From: Aquarana catesbeiana
Lineage: Eukaryota; Chordata; Amphibia; Anura; Ranidae
DNA length: 64,000 nt
Assembly (NCBI RefSeq): GCF_042186555.1
Contig: NC_133334.1
Location: 18,867,018 to 18,931,017 of the forward strand
Direction: 5' to 3'
Shown: positions 1 through 9,283 of the stretch, piece after piece
Layout: every line of letters starts with the position of its first letter
Numbering within the stretch: position 1 is the stretch's first letter
Position numbers and translations under genes: made by a program
Notes under the pieces: generated by a model
Databases searched by the model: none
Seen by the model: the letters and a program-made list of their open reading frames with translations, nothing else
Told to the model about the DNA's origin: nothing

Positions 1-767
1 AACATTGGAAGAAGAGAAGAAGAGAAGAAGGGGTGACAAGACAGCGGCGACAAGACAGCGGCAGCAGACCGGGCCGCTCGCTGGCAAAAGAGCTGGAAGA
101 AGATAGCGGTGGGGCCCGGGAGAAGAGGCCAATCACCGGGAGAAGTCAGAAGGAGACCCCCCGAAGTCGGAAGAAGACCCCGGAGCTGCCTAATAAATTA
201 TTTTTAAAATCTGTGTACTGTGTTTTTTTTTTATTGACACTTTTTTTTCCCTAGGTGAATGGGTAGGGGTACCATACTCATTCACATAGGGTGGGGGGCC
301 GGGATCTGGGGGCCCCCTCCCCCAAGGCACTCACCCCCCATGTTGAGGGCATGCGGCCTGGTACGGCTCCGGGGGGTGGGGGGGGGGGCGCTCGCTCGTC
401 CCCACCCCCTTTCCTGGCCGGCCGGGCTGCATGCTCGGATAAGGGTCTGGTATGGATTTTGGGGGGGATTTTTCGGCGTAGGGGGTTCCCCTTACAATCC
501 ATACCAGACCTAAGGGCCTGGTATGCCCCTGGGGGGAACCCACGCCGGTTTTTTATTTAAAATTTGGCGCGGCGTTCTCCCCTCAGGATTCATACCAGAC
601 AGCTGTCAGCACTGCCTGTCACTCATCGCGAAAGGAAAAAAGTTTTCCTTTCCTGATAAGTGAGCCATCTCGGCGCTGGCTCCTGCGACAGGGCTCGCAG
701 GTGTCAAATCTCGCCGAGAAATGCGGCGAGATTGACACAATATTGCGGTCACCTACTGTAGCATTTA
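1..767. repeat. Dispersed ranid-type repeat, fragment
   Basis: This is a GC-rich dispersed repeat with no gene. It holds purine-rich AAGAAG text at the start, runs of G and C around 290-390, and the phrase CATACCAGACC or its complement several times between 440 and 600. A clear hairpin is formed by GGTCTGGTATGGATT near 444-458 and its complement near 496-510. A second hairpin, AATCTCGCC and GGCGAGATT, spans about 706-732. The same CATACCAGAC-containing material recurs near 8550 in another copy. I recognise the text from memory as a very common ranid repeat whose class I do not know. Short open frames on both strands here are compositional. Confidence 0.55.
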
Positions 768-1827
768 CACTCACCGGACACTTTATTAGGTCCCCCTTGC
801 TAGTATCGGGTTGGACCCCCTTTGGCCTTCATTCTTGGTGGCATGGATACAACAAGGTGTTGGAAACGTTTCTCAGAGATTTTGCTCTATAGTGACATGA
901 TAACATCACACAGTTGCTGCAGATTTGTCGACTGCACAGCCATGATGCCAATCTCCTGTTCCACCACATCCCAAAGGTGCTCTATTGGATGAGGTGTGGT
1001 GAGTGTGGAGGCCATTGGAGTACAGGGACCTCATTGTCCAATGGTGAGATGATTGGAGCTTTGTGACATGGTGCATTATCCTGCTGGAAGGAGCCTTCAG
1101 AAGATGGGGACACTGTAGACATAAAGGGATGGACATGGTCAGCAACAATACTCAGGTAGGCCGTGGTGCATAAACCATGATCAATTGGTACTAAGGGGCC
1201 CAAAGTGTGCCAAGAAAATATCCCCCCCCCACCATTACACCCCCCACCACCAGCCTGAACCGGAGATACAAGGCAGGATGGATCCATGCACCAAATTCTG
1301 ACCCCACCATCTGAATGTCGCAGCTGAAATCCAGACTCCTCAGACCAGGCAACGTTTTACCAATCTTCTATTGTCCAATTTTGGTGATCCTGTGCGGATT
1401 GTAGCCTCAGTTTCCTGTTCTTGTCTGACATTAGTGGCACCCGGTGTGGTCTTCTGCTGCTGTAGCCCATCTGTCTCAAGGTTGGATGTGTTGTGCGTTC
1501 AGAGATGGTATTCTGCATACCTTGGGTGTAACGAGAGGTTATTTGAGTTACTGTCGCCTTTCTATCATCTGGAACCAGTCTGCCCATTCTCCTCTGACCT
1601 CTGCCACAAACAAGGCATTTTTCTCCACAACTGCCGCTCATTGGATATTTTCTCTTTTTTCCCACCATTCTCTGTAAACCCGAGAGATGGTTGTGTGTGA
1701 AAACCCCAGAAATAATCAGATCAGCCCGTCTGCCACCAACAACCATGCCACGTCCAAAGTCACCTAAAGTGTAAGTAGCGTTTTCAGCCAAGGAAGCTGC
1801 CAACTTTTCCTCTGTTTATTCTACAAC

Positions 1828-2638
1828 TGTGAAAAAAACAAACAAAATCCGCCCCTCTTGAGTTCCCACCACTGCGCTTACAGATAAAATTAATATAATA
1901 AAGCTGCCACTTTAGATAAATGAACTGTGAAATAGTATATTAATTTGCAATAATGCCAAAAAATTAATATAAGCGGCGCTGAGATGACACTTCAAACGTG
2001 ATGAGGTGAATGCCTGTTTGCACAGACCTACAACATAAACAAACTAAATTATATCACATAGATCACATTGTGGCAGTAGTGAAAAAATATATAATATAAT
2101 ATAGATGTGTAAATAATAAAGTCCATAAAACTTGATGAAAACGTTGATTAGGTGCAGAATTTCTCTAATCACCCACCACACCCGAGTGTCAGTGATTCCT
2201 CTCCCATCAGATCAAACACTCACCAACTAGATATGCCGAGCACGAGACGTGATCAACCCTCACAGAAAGGTTTTGACGAATACTCCAAATTCCATCCGTG
2301 TAAATACAAGATAATTCCACATGTAAATAAAAAATTGCACTAATAGTATATCGTAAAAACAAATTTAATAACCACTGCGTACACTTCAATCATTGCACTC
2401 ACACGAATCTCTTAAAAACGCGCAGCAAATCTTCCAGTACGTGCCCAAAACCAGTGCCATATGGTCACGGCGGACCCGAGGTGTGCGGATGTATTCTCAC
2501 CACTCGCTACTCGGGCTTGGATCTTCCTGAATCGGCTCAGCACGTCATACGTCACACGCTAGCTCAGATGGTTGCTGTACAGACACCCCCCGACATGTTT
2601 CGTCACACCGACTTAATCATGGGATTGGATTGGATTAA
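1828..2638 (-). mobile_element. Penelope-type repeat with decayed hammerhead motif at its 5' end
   Basis: This 811-bp insertion is flanked by a perfect 8-bp duplication TCTACAAC (1820-1827 and 2639-2646). The uninterrupted relative at 9066-9279 has TCTAGAAC once at the same place. Read on the minus strand, it begins with a short GGATT-type repeat complement, followed about 16 bases in by a hammerhead-like motif. There is no open frame of note. Assignment to Penelope-like elements rests on the ribozyme-like motif and on similarity of style to 47056-48250, so it is an inference. Confidence 0.5.
2589..2623 (-). ncRNA. Small hammerhead ribozyme-like motif, core decayed
   Basis: On the minus strand the order is CCC, then ATGATTA in place of the CUGANGA core, an A, stem GTC with loop GGTGT and stem GAC, then GAAAC, AT, GTC, and GGG. 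The GGG pairs with CCC as stem I. Stem III is only two pairs. The layout is exactly that of the candidate at 47857-47893, but two core bases are changed (C3 and G8), so cleavage is unlikely today. Confidence 0.45.
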
Positions 2639-2955
2639 TCTACAACCGCCATGATGCTGCACATGTGATCCGTTATGACACCAGCCATTGGATGGGTTGA
2701 CAGTTTGGTTGAGAGCACAACCAATGGGAGTGTTCCATTTCCGGCACGTCCCGGAAATGAAGCTGTTTTATGGATGGGTTTACTTCCCCTTTAAAGCCCC
2801 CTTCCTTCCCCATTCTGATGCTCGGTTTGAACGGCAGAAAGTTGTCTTCACCACGTCTAGACACCTAAAAGCATTGATTTGCTGCCATGTGATTGGCTGA
2901 TTTGTCTTACCAAGCAATTGAACAGGTGTACCTAATAAAGTGGCCGGTGAGTGTA

Positions 2956-3700
2956 TATCTACTCTTATACTGACTGAGCGTTATTGAAGCACCAGATGTA
3001 CCCAATAAAGTACCTATTAGTACTTTATTGAATGTGTGAATGAGTAATGGAACGGGACACAATGTGTAAAACTGAGTGGGAGGGGCCCTCATTTTATGTG
3101 GTGCTCTATGGGTGGGAGGGGCCCTCATTTTATGTGGTGCTCTATACATGAGGGGGCCCTTTGTATGGCCATCTCTACATAGTCACATTGTACATGAATC
3201 CACAGGATGCTCTGCAACACGCAGCTCCCTAAATAACCAATTTACCTGGATTACAGATTACCACAACAATAGCCGAGCTCGGTCATTTCGGCAGCGGCTC
3301 TTTGTGTGTATAATACAGAAATAATAGTTGCCCCCCCTGCAGCGTCAGGCACGGTGTACAGCGAATTACATTGTGCTACGGAGCAAAAGCCAAACCCCGA
3401 GACTCTTCTCTGCGGCTCCAACTGTGAGACCTTCACGGTGACAAGGACGGAGTAACGGATGGCAGCAACTACGCTGAATGTGTCCCTGCCGTTTTACTGC
3501 GCCCCAGCCAAGAGGTTTACATTGGACACGTGAATTATTATGACACGTGTGCCAGCTTTGTGTTGCTCTCCATAGAATTGCAATGTACAGTACATAGGAA
3601 AAAAAAAAAGCAATTTGTAATTTTTTTTCTTCTCTTCAAGGGGATATTATTGGGATGTTGCAATTTCCAGAGTTGAGCCGGAGTTAAAGTGGTTGTAAAC
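2956..3700. other. Mostly low-repeat intergenic sequence with a short tandem duplication
   Basis: No gene is seen. A 37-bp segment containing GTGGGAGGGGCCCTCATTTT is present twice in tandem at about 3077-3150. From about 3170 to 3560 the sequence is non-repetitive with balanced composition and resembles the other low-repeat islands of this window. Poly-A and poly-T runs lie at 3600-3630. Confidence 0.4.
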
Positions 3701-3711
3701 TGAGTGCCCAT

Positions 3712-4501
3712 CGGTGGCGGCCCGTCCATTAGGGGCGCACGGGGCGCCGCCCTCATATCCATGCATCCGGCCCCTAATCTACATGCGGATTCCAACGGGT
3801 TTTTTTTTTTTTAAGCATGTGATTAGAGCCTGAGGCTCTAATAGGCTTCAAAAAAGGGTGGGCTCGGGGGGGAGGGTTACTGCCCACCCAGTTGTGTGAC
3901 AAGATTCTCCTCCCCGGCCAATCAGGAAGCAGGTGCTGAGACCCGATTGGCCAGGGAGTCTTAGGGCTCCCTGGCCAATCGGGTCTCAGGACAAACTTCC
4001 TGTTCAGCCAGGAGGAAAAGCAACGGCCCAACTCTTCCTTCCCCCTGCCTCCTAAATTAAGGAGAAGTGATCCTATTGGCCTAGGAGGTGGAGGAGACAA
4101 AGCGGAAGCTTGACCGACCGACCCACCAGCTACCACTGTCTCCAAGGATGGCTCACCCACAGCAGCTCTACCGCATCCAGCACAAACCCCCTCCCCCCTC
4201 GGGCTTGGACAGGGGAGGGAGGAGGAGGGGAGTTTGGAGTGTCATCCCAGGCAAGACATCTGTCCCCTAAGCCCTCCCATCCATCCATCTCCTCATCTCC
4301 TGCGGGGGGGGGTTGTTGCTGGTGTTCCCCGCCTTCATGTCCATCTCCTCCTGGGGGGGTGGTGCTGCTTGTGTTCCCCACCTTCATGTCTGTCTCCCAT
4401 GTAGCGGGAAATGGCACCCCCCCCAGCGTCTCCTGCTGAGGGGGGGTGGCATTGGTTTGCCGCCCCCCCAACCCCAAATTATTGAGTTCCAGCCGCCACT
4501 G
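3712..4501. mobile_element. hAT-type non-autonomous element with 8-bp target duplication
   Basis: The left end CGGTGGCGGCCCGTCC and right end CCAGCCGCCACTG are imperfect inverted repeats of the CAGTGGCGG type known from amphibian hAT elements. They are flanked by GTGCCCAT (3704-3711) and ATGCCCAT (4502-4509), a duplication matching at 7 of 8 positions, as expected for hAT. The interior is GC-rich with repeated CCAATCGGG-type inverted segments and C-runs. There is no transposase. Confidence 0.75.
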
Positions 4502-4966
4502 ATGCCCATAACTTAAAATTTGGGGCTACACCAGAGCCGTGGATAAGGTGGTACCACCGGTTCTCCAGTATGGGGCCTGGGCAAGCTGGGGGGGGCCCAG
4601 GCAGCAGGGTGAATCAAATGTGGGCAGGCAGGGTGATCGGTGCAGCGGGGGGGGCAATTATTGGGACCAATGCCCTGTATGGCTCTCCCTACAGCAGCTG
4701 AAAGCCAGCTTCTTTTCCTCCCCCTCCTGCCAGCTTTCAGCTGCTGCAGAGAGAGCCATACAAGGGATGAGTTCCAGTAATTGCCCCCCTGTGGCACCGA
4801 TCACCTTGCCTGCCCACATTTGATTCACCCTGCTGCTTGGGCCCCCCCTAGCTTGCCCAGGCCCCATACAGGAGAACCGGTGGTACCACCTTGTCCACGG
4901 CCCTGGTGTTGCCCCAAGTTTTAAGATATGGGCATCAGTGACGGCTGGAACTCAATAATTTGGGGG
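4478..4966. repeat. Foldback (near-palindrome) including a hAT terminus
   Basis: The text from about 4478 to 4700 recurs as its reverse complement from about 4732 to 4966, with only scattered differences. Shared landmarks are AATTATTGAGTTCCAGCCG, GGTGGTACCACCGGTTCTCC and GGGCCTGGGCAAGC. The loop holds CAGCTGAAAGC and its complement. The arms include the right terminus and target site of the preceding hAT element, so the palindrome is wider than one transposon end. A related third segment continues to about 5090. Open frames on both strands here are symmetrical shadows. Confidence 0.85.
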
Positions 4967-5099
4967 GCTCTTTCTGCAGCATCTGAAAGCCGGTTTCTTT
5001 TCCTCTCCCTCCCGCCAGCTTTCAGCTGCTGCAGGGAGAGCCACACAGGGGATCGCTTCCAGTAATTGCCCCCCTGCCACACCGATTACACTCCCTGTG

Positions 5100-5787
5100 C
5101 ACTATACAATGGAGGATGCATGAAGATGCATGTAGGAAAAAAAAAAAAACATAATTCGTAACTCAAGAAAACGAGAGGCGTTGATGACCTGTGACCTATT
5201 GAACGAGGCCTCTTTCTGTGGACAATCATTGATCGATATTATGAACAGAATCCTCATGTCCTGTGCCTGGCTGGTGAGCAGTCTCATTATCATCCCCTCT
5301 TGAAAGACCACAGCCCAGCGCCACCAAAGCCGCTCCTTTTATTTACGAGATCTCCCACCCGCCATCGCCTCCCGCCGCCCCCTAATCTGGAGTAACCTCG
5401 TCTGATTACAGCTGCCATTTGACTGACATATCCCTTCCAACTCCAGCTGAGAGCTGCTGGGGATTACATTTTATAAATTTGCAAATTAATTTTAGCATTG
5501 ACTTCGAGGTAATTAAAATCCATTTTAGTCGTGCTGCTTGTGAAATAAGTCTGATTAGGGAACTTTTTCTTTTTTTTTTTTTTTTCCCAGGCCACCAGCA
5601 GACGGAGCCGGCTAGAATGAGATCTTCCTCTTGTGTCTTTGGTGGGTAATTACCACCCAAAGGCCCGGAATTTGCAGATGGAAATATCACTGGATTTTGG
5701 AACGAACCAAGCTCCTCTCTATTTCTATATACTATATTAGGTTCTTGTTCTGTATTAATTAGCATTTACAGCATCTTTTTGAAGCCT
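5100..5787. other. Low-repeat island, candidate conserved non-coding sequence
   Basis: No gene is seen. From about 5160 to 5570 the sequence is non-repetitive, and its right half is rich in homeodomain-like cores (TAATTA, AATTAA, GGTAATTAAAATCC). This style resembles vertebrate conserved non-coding elements, but no comparison was possible. A T-run lies at 5570-5586. Confidence 0.3.
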
Positions 5788-5791
5788 TTAA

Positions 5792-6746
5792 CCACTTCAG
5801 CCCCGGAAGGATTTGGCTGCTGAATGACCGGGACATTTTTTTTGCGATTCGGCACTGTGCCGCTTTAACTGACAATTGCGCGGTTGTGCGATGTTGCACC
5901 CAAACAAAATTGACGTCTTATTTTCCCCACAAATAGAGCTTTCTTATGGTGGCATTTGATCGCCTCTGCGGTTTTTTTTGTTTTTTTTTGCGCTATAAAC
6001 AAAAAAGTGCGACAATTTTGAAAAAAAACACAATATTTTGTACTTTTTGCTATAATAAATATCCCCATTTTTTTCCTCAGTTTAGGCCGATATGTATTCT
6101 TCTACATATTTTTGGTAAAAAAAAAAATAAGTGTATATTGGTTGGTTTGCGCAAAAGTTATAGTGTCTACCAAATAGGGGACAGATTTATAGCATTTTTT
6201 TTTTTTTTTACTAGTAATGGCTGCGATCTGCGATTTTTATCGGGACTGCGACATTATGTGCGGACACATCGGACACTTTTGACACATTTTTGGGACCATT
6301 GTCATTTATACAGCAATCAATGCTATAAAAATGCACTGATTACTGTGTAAATGACACTGGCAGGGAAGGGGTTAACTCTAGGGGGCGATCAAGGGGTTAA
6401 CTGTGTTCCCTAGTGTGTGTTCTAACTGAAGTGGGATGGGACTGACCTAGAGGAGATGACAGATCGTGGTTCCCAACTATTAGGAACTCACGATCTGTCT
6501 CTCCTCACAGAACAGAACAGGGATTTGTGTGTTTACACACACGCGTCTGCTCCTCGTGCCCGCAATCGCTCATGGCTGGTGGTCATCGCGACCGTTGGCC
6601 ACGAGCATCGGCACCCCCCCCCCCCCGCAGTGCAGCGTGCGCGGGCGACTGTTATCCCGATACCACGAGCCGCCGTATAGCTACGACGGCTCACGGGATC
6701 GTGCCGACCTGCCGCTGTAAAATGACGGCGGCTGGTCGGCAAGCGG
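5792..6746. mobile_element. TTAA-flanked ranid repeat, apparently complete
   Basis: The unit is bounded by TTAA at 5788-5791 and 6747-6750. It starts CCACTTCAGCCCCGG and ends GGTCGGCAAGCGG, so its tips are short inverted repeats of CCRCTT. It contains the conserved phrase TGACAATTGCGCGG (inverse of a motif shared with other copies), A/T runs, and a strong hairpin at 6452-6503 around CAGATCGTG and CACGATCTG. TTAA duplications suggest mobilisation by a piggyBac-type enzyme. No frame codes for a recognisable protein. The 134-codon frame at 5946-6350 is low complexity. Confidence 0.6.
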
Positions 6747-6779
6747 TTAAGGGCCATATTTACTTTTTTTCTTTTTTCG

Positions 6780-7420
6780 GGTCATTCGTTATGATCGCAA
6801 TTCGTAAATTCGAAAAATTCATAAATTCCTAAATTTGAAAATCCGAAAATAAGAGCGAAAATCCAAAATTTCAAAAGAATAACGAACTGATAATAAATAT
6901 TAAATTATAGGTATTGGAACTTCCTTATAAAATGTGGCTGTTAGTGAACGTAACGAATATGAATTTATCCGAAATTACGGATTATCTGAAATAACGAACT
7001 CCGTATCTAAACGAATGGAACATAACACATTATTAATAATAATAATAAAAAGCTTTTATTATTGTTATTTATTACTATTAATTTGTTACGTTCCATTTGT
7101 TTAGATGCGGGATTCGTTATTTCGGATAATTCGTAACTTCGGATAAATTCGTATTCATTACGTTCACTGACAACCAAATTTGAAAGGAAATTCCAATACC
7201 TATAATTTAATAATTAGTAATAGTTATTATTATTATTATAAGTTTGTCATTATTAGTTACTTTATTATTTCAGATTTTCAGATTTTTTTTTAAATTTTCA
7301 AATATTTGAAAAAAATTGTTAAACGGGTTTTCATTCATTCGGGTATTTCCGAATTAACGAATCTGTCAAAGTTCGTTAAAAAACGAGTTTGGAATGGAAC
7401 GAATTGCACATGTCTAATAC
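6780..7420. repeat. AT-rich foldback repeat rich in TTCG/CGAA
   Basis: Arms of about 170 bp (roughly 6870-7045 and 7060-7240) are reverse complements. Landmarks are TATAGGTATTGGAA with TTCCAATACCTATA, and GGATAAATTCG with GAATTTATCC. The centre is an (AAT)n-like stretch. The flanks carry many TTCG, CGAA and AACGAAT words. It has no coding capacity. Such TTCG/CGAA-rich repeats ending in GCACATGTCTAAT are familiar from frog genomes, from memory. Confidence 0.75.
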
Positions 7421-7914
7421 AAACCCAAGTACAAAATGTAAATGAGATTTCTTGATTGGGGGCCTTTTACATTTTTGGGGTGCCATAATGCATGCTTGTT
7501 ATGTCCCGTGTTAATGCATGTTGTCTTAAGGCCGTTCATTTGAATGAGAGTCTTCTACTGCACCCGATGTGCTGAAAACGAGTGGCGCTACCGTGCATTG
7601 TGGTACTGCAGGTGCGTTGCCTTAGTGTGGTAGGCTGGCATTCAAAATGAATGGCACCGAAATGCTGCAATGCATGTAATGAGTGTTGCTGTGACCAAGA
7701 ACCAAGCAGTGATCATGTGATCCTACGGTGACTTCCTTTGCTGCTGGGTGTTGGTGTCAGGAGAGCCCATCCTGGCTCTGTGTACACACCTAAAAAGAGG
7801 ATGGGGTGCCACACTCTGAAGAAAAAGTCCCAGTGTAGCGAAGAGTGAAAGTGGCTTTAGTCCTAGCTCCTCCTAGGCTACTACCGCACCAACGTGTTTC
7901 GTCCAGCTCACATA
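7421..7914. repeat. Dispersed repeat remains, with a partial hammerhead-like motif near the right end
   Basis: Between 7460 and 7680 there is text of a dispersed repeat (GTTAATGCATG, CATTCAAAATGAATGGCACC). Between 7810 and 7914 there is Penelope-type terminal text: on the minus strand GGACGAAACACGTTGG, the right half of the hammerhead-like motif. The left half is missing because a Tc1 end begins at 7915. GCTCCTCCTAGGCTAC is shared with about 23210-23225. No gene. Confidence 0.35.
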
Positions 7915-8024
7915 CACTATAATTTTAAAAGTATTGGGACGCCTGCCTTTACACGCACATGAACTTTAATGCCATCCCAGTCTTAGTCCGTAGGGTTCAA
8001 TATTGAGTTTGGAAGTTGAATGTT
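7915..8024. mobile_element. Tc1 terminal fragment
   Basis: This starts CACTATAATTTTAAAAGTAT after a TA and matches the left end of the element at 27180-28068, through GTCCGTAGGGTTCAATATTG. It stops where the transposase-derived part would begin, so it is a truncated end. Confidence 0.75.
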
Positions 8025-8067
8025 AGGAAGTTGAATGTTAAAAATTTGTTCTGGACATCTTCTAGGC

Positions 8068-8313
8068 CAGGGGTCTCCAAACTTTCTAAAGAAAGGGACA
8101 TTTTACTGTCCTTCAGGCTTTAGGGGGGCCGGACTGTGCTTAGTGGAAGTAAACAATGCACGATCTTTGGTATTAAGGGGAGAAATAGTTGGTGTCAGTG
8201 GGAGGAATAGTGTCCCGTTGTTGGTGTCAGTGGCAGGAACTGTGCCTTAAGGGCCGGATAAAAGCAAGCAAAGGGCCACATCCGGCCCCAGGGCCAAAGT
8301 TTGAAGACCACTG
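8068..8313. mobile_element. hAT miniature element with perfect 8-bp target duplication
   Basis: The ends are CAGGGGTCTCCAAACTTTC and AAAGTTTGAAGACCACTG, imperfect inverted repeats. They are flanked by TTCTAGGC on both sides (8060-8067 and 8314-8321), a perfect 8-bp duplication. The interior has two copies of a short unit around GTTGGTGTCAGTGG. The same family occurs at about 16078-16877, 16464-16819 and 53750-56166. Confidence 0.9.
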
Positions 8314-8449
8314 TTCTAGGCTAATAGGCGAGGGAATTTCAAATACGGTATATGGCAAAGAAAAAGTGTGTTTAAATTGCCGGCAAAATAACAGTTCCCC
8401 GTCGCTTCTTTCTGTTTGTAAACAAAGTTGACGGGGATTCCATTGATCT

Positions 8450-9050
8450 ATACTAGACCTTTATCCTAGATGTTAATGGTGGATACCCACATAAATAAAC
8501 AGATAAGATTGAACAAAAAAAATAGAAAAATGCCATGAGGTTCCCCAATAATTCATACCAGACCCTTCAGATCTGGTGTGAATTTTAGGGAGGACCTCAC
8601 AAAAAAACAAAAAAAAAAAACTTGTAAAGGTGACCCCAAAAAGTCCATAAAAGAATATAGGTGGGGGGCATGTAGTCCCCCCTTAACATGGGGGGGGGAA
8701 ACTCCCTAGCAAAGTATCTTGTCCCCAAGCTAGAGGACAAGGGCCTCTTCTCTACAGCTTTGGCCCAGTGGTTGGGTTCTGGAGATAGAAGGCTTATCTG
8801 GAAGACCCTTAAAAAAAAAAAAAGAGGACCCATGGATACCACCCCCCTCCCTACATAGTACCTCTACCCATTGACCATAAAATAAGAATTATCTAGAAGT
8901 AAAGACACCCAGTCTTTTATTAAAAAGAAAAATCCCCAAAATGTGTCCCTCATAAATCCATGACAACTGCTGCCCTCTATCTTGCTGGAAAAAAAAAGAA
9001 AAGATCATTAAGCCCAGTATATTTAACAAACCAAAAGGAAGCAGAAAGGA
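8450..9050. repeat. Second copy of the CATACCAGAC ranid repeat
   Basis: ATTCATACCAGACCC at about 8552 with GGTGTGAATTTTAGG forms a hairpin, followed by C-runs, G-runs and GGACAAGGGCCTCTTC. The content matches the repeat at 1-767. No protein is recognisable in its short frames. Confidence 0.5.
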
Positions 9051-9065
9051 GAAGTTTGTTGTTAA

Positions 9066-9279
9066 AGTGTAAGTAAACCCTCCTATCGTTTTCAGGCAAG
9101 GAAGCCGCCATCTTGGCCTCTGTTTAGTCTAGAACTGCCATGATGCTGCACATGTGATCTGTTATGACACCTCCCATTGGATGGTTTGACAGTTTGGTTG
9201 AGAGCACAACCAATGGGAGTGTTACTTTTCCGGCACGTGCCGGAAAGGTAACTGTTTTATGGATGGGTTTACTTCCGTT
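9066..9279. mobile_element. TTAA-type miniature transposon, intact copy
   Basis: The element is bounded by TTAA at 9062-9065 and 9280-9283. The ends are AGTGTAAGTAAACCC and GGGTTTACTTCCG, a terminal inverted repeat. Internally CCGGCACGTGCCGG is a perfect palindrome at about 9229-9242. This copy defines the boundaries of the interrupted one at 1768-2790. Confidence 0.85.
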
Positions 9280-9283
9280 TTAA

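Larger units (their letters stand above)
1768..2790. mobile_element. TTAA-type miniature transposon, itself interrupted
   Basis: The ends read TAAGTGTAAGTA-like text on the left and GGGTTTACTTCCCC on the right, with TTAA at 2791-2794 and a decayed form (CTAA) at 1764-1767. The insertion point corresponds to a TTAA inside the Tc1 transposase start. A closely related uninterrupted copy lies at 9066-9279, which confirms the boundaries: both contain ATGATGCTGCACATGTGATC and an internal inverted repeat around CCGGCACGT. TTAA targets are typical of piggyBac-type elements, so that is the inferred mobiliser. Confidence 0.75.
799..2813 (-). pseudogene. Tc1-like transposase, broken by frameshifts and an insertion
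   Basis: Tc1-type transposase binds the element ends and cuts and pastes it through a DDE catalytic triad. The ATG is at 2811-2813 and the stop near 799-801. Only the first few codons lie right of the nested element at 1768-2790. The rest resumes near 1763 with the helix-turn-helix DNA-binding half, followed by the catalytic half. Recognisable catalytic-domain text includes FQQDNAPCHKA in the fragment 982-1287, carrying the second aspartate, and a PP-S-P motif near the right place for the glutamate. The reading frame is split between at least two frames (1357-1803 and 982-1287) and the C-terminus shifts again. No functional protein can come from this copy. Confidence 0.88.
768..2953 (-). mobile_element. 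Tc1/mariner-type transposon, inactive, with nested insertions
   Basis: The left end reads CACTCACCGGACACTTTATT and the right end is its imperfect complement, AATAAAGTGGCCGGTGAGTG. Each end is flanked by TA (766-767 and 2954-2955), the target duplication of the Tc1/mariner superfamily. The transposase lies on the minus strand and is broken. The element is longer than the usual 1.2-1.6 kb because a TTAA-type miniature element sits inside it at 1768-2790, itself interrupted at 1828-2638. Family assignment comes from the transposase text and the TA-flanked inverted ends. Confidence 0.9.

Noticed and set aside
5946..6350. 134-codon plus-strand frame rich in phenylalanine
   Set aside because: It runs through T-rich low-complexity parts of a TTAA repeat.
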